From an uncultured Alphaproteobacteria bacterium (GTDB lineage Bacteria; Pseudomonadota; Alphaproteobacteria; Paracaedibacterales; CAIULA01), in contig CAIULA010000008.1 of assembly GCA_903899945.1 (NCBI GenBank), positions 1 through 64,000 on the forward strand: DNA of 64,000 bases, given 5' to 3'. Shown piece after piece: positions 60,167 to 64,000 of this stretch. Position numbers and translations under genes: made by a program. Position 1 is the first letter of the stretch, and each line of letters begins with the position of its first letter. Under the pieces are notes generated by a model, which ran no database searches, was not told where the DNA came from, and saw only the letters and a list, made by a program, of their open reading frames with translations.

Positions 60167-60688
60167 TTAATTTGCGCTGCGTATACGCAATTGACGAGCC
60201 TTTGTTAATATAATATTTTCAAGCTCGGTTGCAACTGCCGGATCGGTATTGCTATTTGCCCAGTTACCATCTTTCATTTTGATTTGTTTATAAACAATGA
60301 CTTTTAATGCATCCGCTCTCAAAACTTGATCTGTTATGAAAATAGTAATCTTTAACTTTTCGTTAGGAGTTTTTGGATCAACATACCAATCCGTAACAAT
60401 AACCCCACCAAATGCGTCTGCTGAGGCAAGAGGCATAAAGTTTATTGATTCTAGGCTTGCTCTCCACAAATAAGGATTAACGGTAGAGGCAAATGTTCCT
60501 CCGCTTTTTCCTTTTTTTCCAGGACCAAAAGTTAAAAAATCATCCCCAGCAATTGATCCAAAGCCAAGTTTACGTTGATCTTCTTTATCGACTGGCACTT
60601 TGTTTTCTTGTAAAGAATTATCAGAGCACGCAGTCAATAAGGCAAGTATAGAAAAGCCAAGTATTTTATTAAAAAATGCAGGTAACAA
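60167..60688 (-). CDS. DUF3576 lipoprotein
   Basis: About 173-residue lipoprotein of the DUF3576 family typical of alphaproteobacteria. The lipobox is ILALLTAC; the conserved region contains VNPYLWRASLESINFMPLAS and DAFGGVIVTDWYVDPKTPNE. TTG at 60688 is taken as start, with AAGGA upstream (the frame extends further but lacks a site). Function unknown; it sits downstream of the porin terminator. Confidence 0.84.
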   Translation of the reverse strand: MLPAFFNKILGFSILALLTACSDNSLQENKVPVDKEDQRKLGFGSIAGDDFLTFGPGKKGKSGGTFASTVNPYLWRASLESINFMPLASADAFGGVIVTDWYVDPKTPNEKLKITIFITDQVLRADALKVIVYKQIKMKDGNWANSNTDPAVATELENIILTKARQLRIRSAN

Positions 60689-60752
60689 AATATATTCCTT
60701 AAAAACTATTTTTTTTGATTTTAACTTATACAATACTGGATACTTTTCCAAC

Positions 60753-60790
60753 AAAAAAAGCAGGCACAATCATTTGCGCCTGCTTTTTTT
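60753..60790. terminator. Bidirectional Rho-independent terminator
   Basis: Stem GCAGGC / GCCTGC flanked by long A and T runs (AAAAAAAGCAGGC ... GCCTGCTTTTTTT) with a 12-nt loop. It closes the porin gene on the minus strand. Confidence 0.8.
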
Positions 60791-60803
60791 AGAAAAAAGT
60801 ACT

Positions 60804-62126
60804 TTAGAAGCTTACTTTTGTACCTAGGACAAATACAGCGCCAGAGTTATCACCAATAGCAGTATTTCCTTTGCCTTCGACATTTGTCATGTAAGATTGT
60901 TGTACATTCTTTGCGCCCAAGTTTGTGCGAGTTTTAATAAAATCAACTTCTCCATAAACTTTAAGGCCTTGTAATGCGCTTAAGTCAACTGATGTAGCAA
61001 TGATATCGCTACTTGTGCCACTTGTAGCATCTGACATGCGATCAGTACGGTGGAAGGCCGCAGCAAATTGATAAGCGCCTACGGTGTAGCTTGTTCCTAC
61101 GTTCCATGCCTTACCAGAGTTTCCTAAATAGGAATTGCCAAGATAAAGCTTTCCTGCATTTGATCCCGCGGCGCTGCTATAGTTAGATAAGCTGCCATCT
61201 CTTGGTAAACGTGATTTACCGTTGTCAATCCACCCTGCAGCAACTTTCCATTGATCATATCCAACAGATGCAGACAATTGATAAGACTTCGCGTTTCTAA
61301 GTGGAACGCGACGTTGGTCGCCAAAGTTTGAATAGTCTGTATAAACGCTCTTTTCTACAACGCCAACAACAGCGAATGCATGTGACCATTTTCCATTAGA
61401 TCCCTTATGAGTCAAACCGACTGTTACGTTGCGAATACCATACGGGCCTGTATTTTTACTATTTGGATAAAGAGCAGAACTATTTCCAACGCCAGGGTTA
61501 GCACCTACAGTTGCGTTATTTTTACTAGATTCACCCATATGTGAAGTGTTTGGTGTGTAAGCTGCACCAAGTTGGAATCCTAGAACTTCTGGGCTATAGA
61601 AAACAACTTTCGCTGCTTTTTTAGTTTCACCGACAAAGTTAACGCCTTTGATAACGCCAGCTGAGTAATTATACGCGCTGTTTAAAGTACCGTCGATACC
61701 GTTAGCGCCGCCAATAAGGTTTGCACCACTTTCTGGCATCGCATCTTCCGGTCCACTGACTTGACCAAGTTGTGTTGTACCAAAATCACCGTTAAGTTCA
61801 ACATAATTTTTATTTACATAGGCGTCTGAACCTGGAATGGTTTCAAAATTGATACGGTATTTATATTCCATACCGTTTGAAGCTTTACCGGTAACTGTAA
61901 AGTAAAGGTCAGAAGCCCCGATGTTTACTTGGGGATCTGTCCCACCTTTTCCATTGTCCTTGCGTTGCTGGGACGCGCCATAACCGGCAAAAGACGTAAA
62001 ACCGTTAATTTTCAAAGTAGGTGCTTGCGCTTGACTTTGACCTTCAGCCTCTGCATTGCCTGAGTAAACTAACGCACAGGCAGTCAAAAGAGACAACAAT
62101 TTTAACGGATGTGGGCCATGCTTCAT
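60804..62126 (-). CDS. Gram-negative porin
   Basis: 440-residue outer-membrane porin. A signal peptide (LLSLLTACALVYSGNAEA) is followed by amphipathic beta strands with the 16-strand porin pattern (LKINGFTSFAGYGA, MEYKYRINFETI, FGTTQLGQVSGPEDA) and a C-terminal Phe (VFVLGTKVSF) required for OMP assembly. It provides passive uptake of small solutes through the outer membrane. Terminators flank it on both sides. Confidence 0.92.
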   Translation of the reverse strand: MKHGPHPLKLLSLLTACALVYSGNAEAEGQSQAQAPTLKINGFTSFAGYGASQQRKDNGKGGTDPQVNIGASDLYFTVTGKASNGMEYKYRINFETIPGSDAYVNKNYVELNGDFGTTQLGQVSGPEDAMPESGANLIGGANGIDGTLNSAYNYSAGVIKGVNFVGETKKAAKVVFYSPEVLGFQLGAAYTPNTSHMGESSKNNATVGANPGVGNSSALYPNSKNTGPYGIRNVTVGLTHKGSNGKWSHAFAVVGVVEKSVYTDYSNFGDQRRVPLRNAKSYQLSASVGYDQWKVAAGWIDNGKSRLPRDGSLSNYSSAAGSNAGKLYLGNSYLGNSGKAWNVGTSYTVGAYQFAAAFHRTDRMSDATSGTSSDIIATSVDLSALQGLKVYGEVDFIKTRTNLGAKNVQQSYMTNVEGKGNTAIGDNSGAVFVLGTKVSF

Positions 62127-62215
62127 TTTTATTCTCCAAATTTATTCTTTTTAGTTTGAGCACACACTGCATTAGATAAGGGAATGAAGCAAGGGGATGT
62201 CCAAAATTAAGAAAG

Positions 62216-62249
62216 GAAAAAAAAGAGCGCTGTGACGCTTATGTCACAG
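62216..62249. terminator. Terminator overlapping the gatB stop codon
   Basis: Stem CTGTGAC / GTCACAG with a 6-nt loop; on the minus strand it is followed by CGCTCTTTTTTTT. The stem contains the last gatB codon and its TGA, so stop and hairpin share bases. Confidence 0.75.
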
Positions 62250-63734
62250 TTTTCTTTTAAGAATTTCATTAACCAAAGTTGGGTTTGCTTTACCTTGCAA
62301 CGCTTTCATTATTAACCCTACAAAAAAACCAAATAATTGTGGTTTTCCAGAGCGATATTCTGCTACTTTCTCTGCTTGCTCATCTAATATCTTTTCAACC
62401 ACTTGTTCGATTATAGATGGGTCTGAAATCTGTTGTAAACCAAGTTCTTTGACAAGATCTTGAGGTGATTTTCCTGTTTCCCACATATTTGAAAAGACAT
62501 CTTTTGCAATTTTACCGGAAATTGTTCCATCAATAATTAAATCAATAAGCCCGGCTAAATTCTGTTCTTTAAATGGTAGGGATTTTATATCAACATTCTG
62601 GCGATTCATCGCTCCAAAAACTTCTCCAATTAGCCAGTTCGCAATTAATTTAGCGGCCTGAAGGGTGTCTTTTGAGCGAGAAGATTGAACAACACTTTCA
62701 TAGTAGAACGCAATTTCTTGTTCTGCGACCAGAACACTTGCATCATAGTTAGTAAGGCCGTATTCTTCCATGAAGCGCGCTTTCTTAACATCGGGAAGCT
62801 CGGGCATGCTTTGCCTTATTTTTTCAATTCTTTCTTTTGAGACAATCAATGGACGTAAATCTGGGTCCGGGAAATAACGATAATCATGCGCATCTTCTTT
62901 GCTACGCATCGAACGAGTTTCACATTTATTGTGATCAAAAAGACGGGTTTCTTGAATAATTTCCCCTCCATCTTCTAAAATCTCGAGCTGACGAGCGATT
63001 TCATAATCGAGAGCTTGTCCTAGAAAACGTACAGAGTTTACGTTTTTAATTTCTGCGCGCGTGCCCAGAGGTTCCCCCGGACGACGCAAAGAAATATTTG
63101 CATCTGCCCTAAGGCTTCCCTGCTCCATATTGCCATCGCAACTGCCAAGATAACGTAAAATGGAGCGAAGCTTTTTCACGTAAGCCATAGCTTCAGAAGG
63201 GGAACGCATATCGGGTTCGGAAACAATTTCCATTAAAGCAATGCCGGCACGATTCAAATCTATATAAGAAAAACTTGGATGAAGATCATGTATGCTTTTC
63301 CCCGCATCCTGTTCTAAGTGAATACGGGTAATAGCAATGCGTTTGGTTTTGCCTTCTTCAAGATCGATATCCAAATATCCGCCACTAACAATAGGATGAG
63401 TAAATTGAGAAATCTGATAACCTGTAGGTAGATCAGCATAGAAATAATTTTTTCGATCAAAAATAGATGTGTGATTTATGGTTGCATTCAGACCAATCCC
63501 TGTTTTAATCGCTTGATCAACGCAAATGCTATTAATGACAGGTAACATTCCTGGCATACCGGCATCTAAAAAACTAACCTGAGTATTTGGATCTGCTCCA
63601 AAATCAGTAGAGCTGCCACTAAAGAGTTTTGCGTTGGATACAACTTGGGCGTGAACTTCAAGCCCAATAACAACTTCCCATAAACCCGTGCGACCTTTTA
63701 TTAAATTATTCGTTTCTGACATGGTGTGACTCAT
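62244..63734 (-). CDS. Asp/Glu-tRNA amidotransferase subunit B
   Basis: GatB, 496 residues, kinase subunit of the GatCAB amidotransferase that turns Glu-tRNA(Gln) or Asp-tRNA(Asn) into the amide. Motifs: [67 protein letters not shown], and the C-terminal YqeY-like domain ([20 protein letters not shown]). It overlaps gatA by 4 nt. Confidence 0.96.
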   Translation of the reverse strand: MSHTMSETNNLIKGRTGLWEVVIGLEVHAQVVSNAKLFSGSSTDFGADPNTQVSFLDAGMPGMLPVINSICVDQAIKTGIGLNATINHTSIFDRKNYFYADLPTGYQISQFTHPIVSGGYLDIDLEEGKTKRIAITRIHLEQDAGKSIHDLHPSFSYIDLNRAGIALMEIVSEPDMRSPSEAMAYVKKLRSILRYLGSCDGNMEQGSLRADANISLRRPGEPLGTRAEIKNVNSVRFLGQALDYEIARQLEILEDGGEIIQETRLFDHNKCETRSMRSKEDAHDYRYFPDPDLRPLIVSKERIEKIRQSMPELPDVKKARFMEEYGLTNYDASVLVAEQEIAFYYESVVQSSRSKDTLQAAKLIANWLIGEVFGAMNRQNVDIKSLPFKEQNLAGLIDLIIDGTISGKIAKDVFSNMWETGKSPQDLVKELGLQQISDPSIIEQVVEKILDEQAEKVAEYRSGKPQLFGFFVGLIMKALQGKANPTLVNEILKRKL

Positions 63735-64000
63735 AAGGATTTGATTTGTGTTGCAAAGTCGGCGGCTTCTTCTATCACGGCTGCGACATTAAACAAAAGT
63801 TGTTCTGATAAATGAGGCCCAATAAGCTGTAAACCAAGAGGCAATCCTTCTCGGTTTAGACTTGAAGGAATTGAAATAGCAGGTAACCCTGCTAAGTTAA
63901 CTGTAACTGTAAAAATATCATTCAAGTACATCGTTATTGGATCTGATGGCTTTTCATCAATTGCAAAGGCTGCAGATGGCGTTGTCGGCGTTAAAATCAC
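63731..64000 (-). CDS. Glu-tRNA amidotransferase subunit A (3' end)
   Basis: C-terminal 89 residues of GatA, the amidase subunit; the gene runs off the window edge. The sequence [20 protein letters not shown], then [20 protein letters not shown] and [13 protein letters not shown] is the conserved amidase C-terminus. It precedes gatB with an ATGA overlap, so gatAB are one transcript; gatC would lie beyond the edge. Confidence 0.95.
   Translation of the reverse strand: MILTPTTPSAAFAIDEKPSDPITMYLNDIFTVTVNLAGLPAISIPSSLNREGLPLGLQLIGPHLSEQLLFNVAAVIEEAADFATQIKSL

Noticed and set aside
1-64000. CRISPR arrays
   Set aside because: No regularly spaced repeat series was seen; the only short tandem repeat is the two-copy 19-nt duplication.

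Overview
The window is an AT-rich bacterial chromosome segment. Its gene set points to an alphaproteobacterium, probably an intracellular lineage such as Holosporales/Rickettsiales-like symbionts. The evidence is a GapR (DUF2312) homologue, an NDUFS4-type complex I subunit, a MidA/NDUFAF7-type methyltransferase, a Tim44-like protein, a phasin, the alphaproteobacterial form of PrfB, many toxin-antitoxin modules, and several decaying IS elements. The species is not identified; the order is an inference.

Region 1-6.5 kb is accessory. It holds an IS110-family transposase, a degenerate tyrosine recombinase, a serine resolvase co-directional with a DUF4160/DUF2442 pair, a broken IS6-family transposase, a Tn3-type transposase remnant, an intact higBA module, and a Fic gene cut at its catalytic motif by a fragment of a group II intron reverse transcriptase. 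Region 6.5-10.2 kb has arginase plus ornithine aminotransferase (arginine to glutamate semialdehyde; an ArgR regulator lies at 33.7 kb), a relBE-type module, a membrane protein of unknown function and a TrkH remnant.

Region 10.2-36 kb is mostly core: an orphan secretin lipoprotein, a secreted PLD-like protein with both HxK motifs changed to HxR, rsmE, ubiA, an MscS channel overlapping mutS, a glutamine synthetase whose adenylylation tyrosine is replaced by Phe, tRNA-Leu/Pro/Arg genes, a Smr protein, mltA, a Tim44-like protein, an orphan TssA-like protein, a CNNM/CorC membrane protein, a decayed dps, ruvC, aspS, rnd, argR, gapR and an acyl-CoA hydrolase. Two copies of an imperfectly palindromic intergenic repeat with a 40-nt conserved core flank the ruvC/aspS/rnd/argR block.

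Region 36-47 kb has a large secreted protein of unknown function, a complete IS5-family element with terminal inverted repeats, an OmpR/EnvZ-like two-component system with a probable leaderless promoter, a phasin with a His/Ser-rich N-terminus, ftsEX, a DUF218 protein, gcvT-gcvH, and an RHH antitoxin whose RelE-type toxin partner is frameshifted.

Region 47-64 kb carries a metal-binding lipoprotein-like ABC substrate protein, the ybgC-tolQRAB cell-envelope operon without pal behind tolB, lgt, midA, prfB with the classic programmed +1 frameshift, a secreted bactofilin-like repeat protein, rluB, a class I glutamine amidotransferase, lysA with the tiny lipoprotein gene lptM, tRNA-Val, HU, lipB, a DUF3576 lipoprotein, a porin, gatB and the 3' end of gatA. 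AspRS together with GatAB suggests tRNA-dependent Asn/Gln amidation. No CRISPR array, rRNA gene or replication origin was seen.
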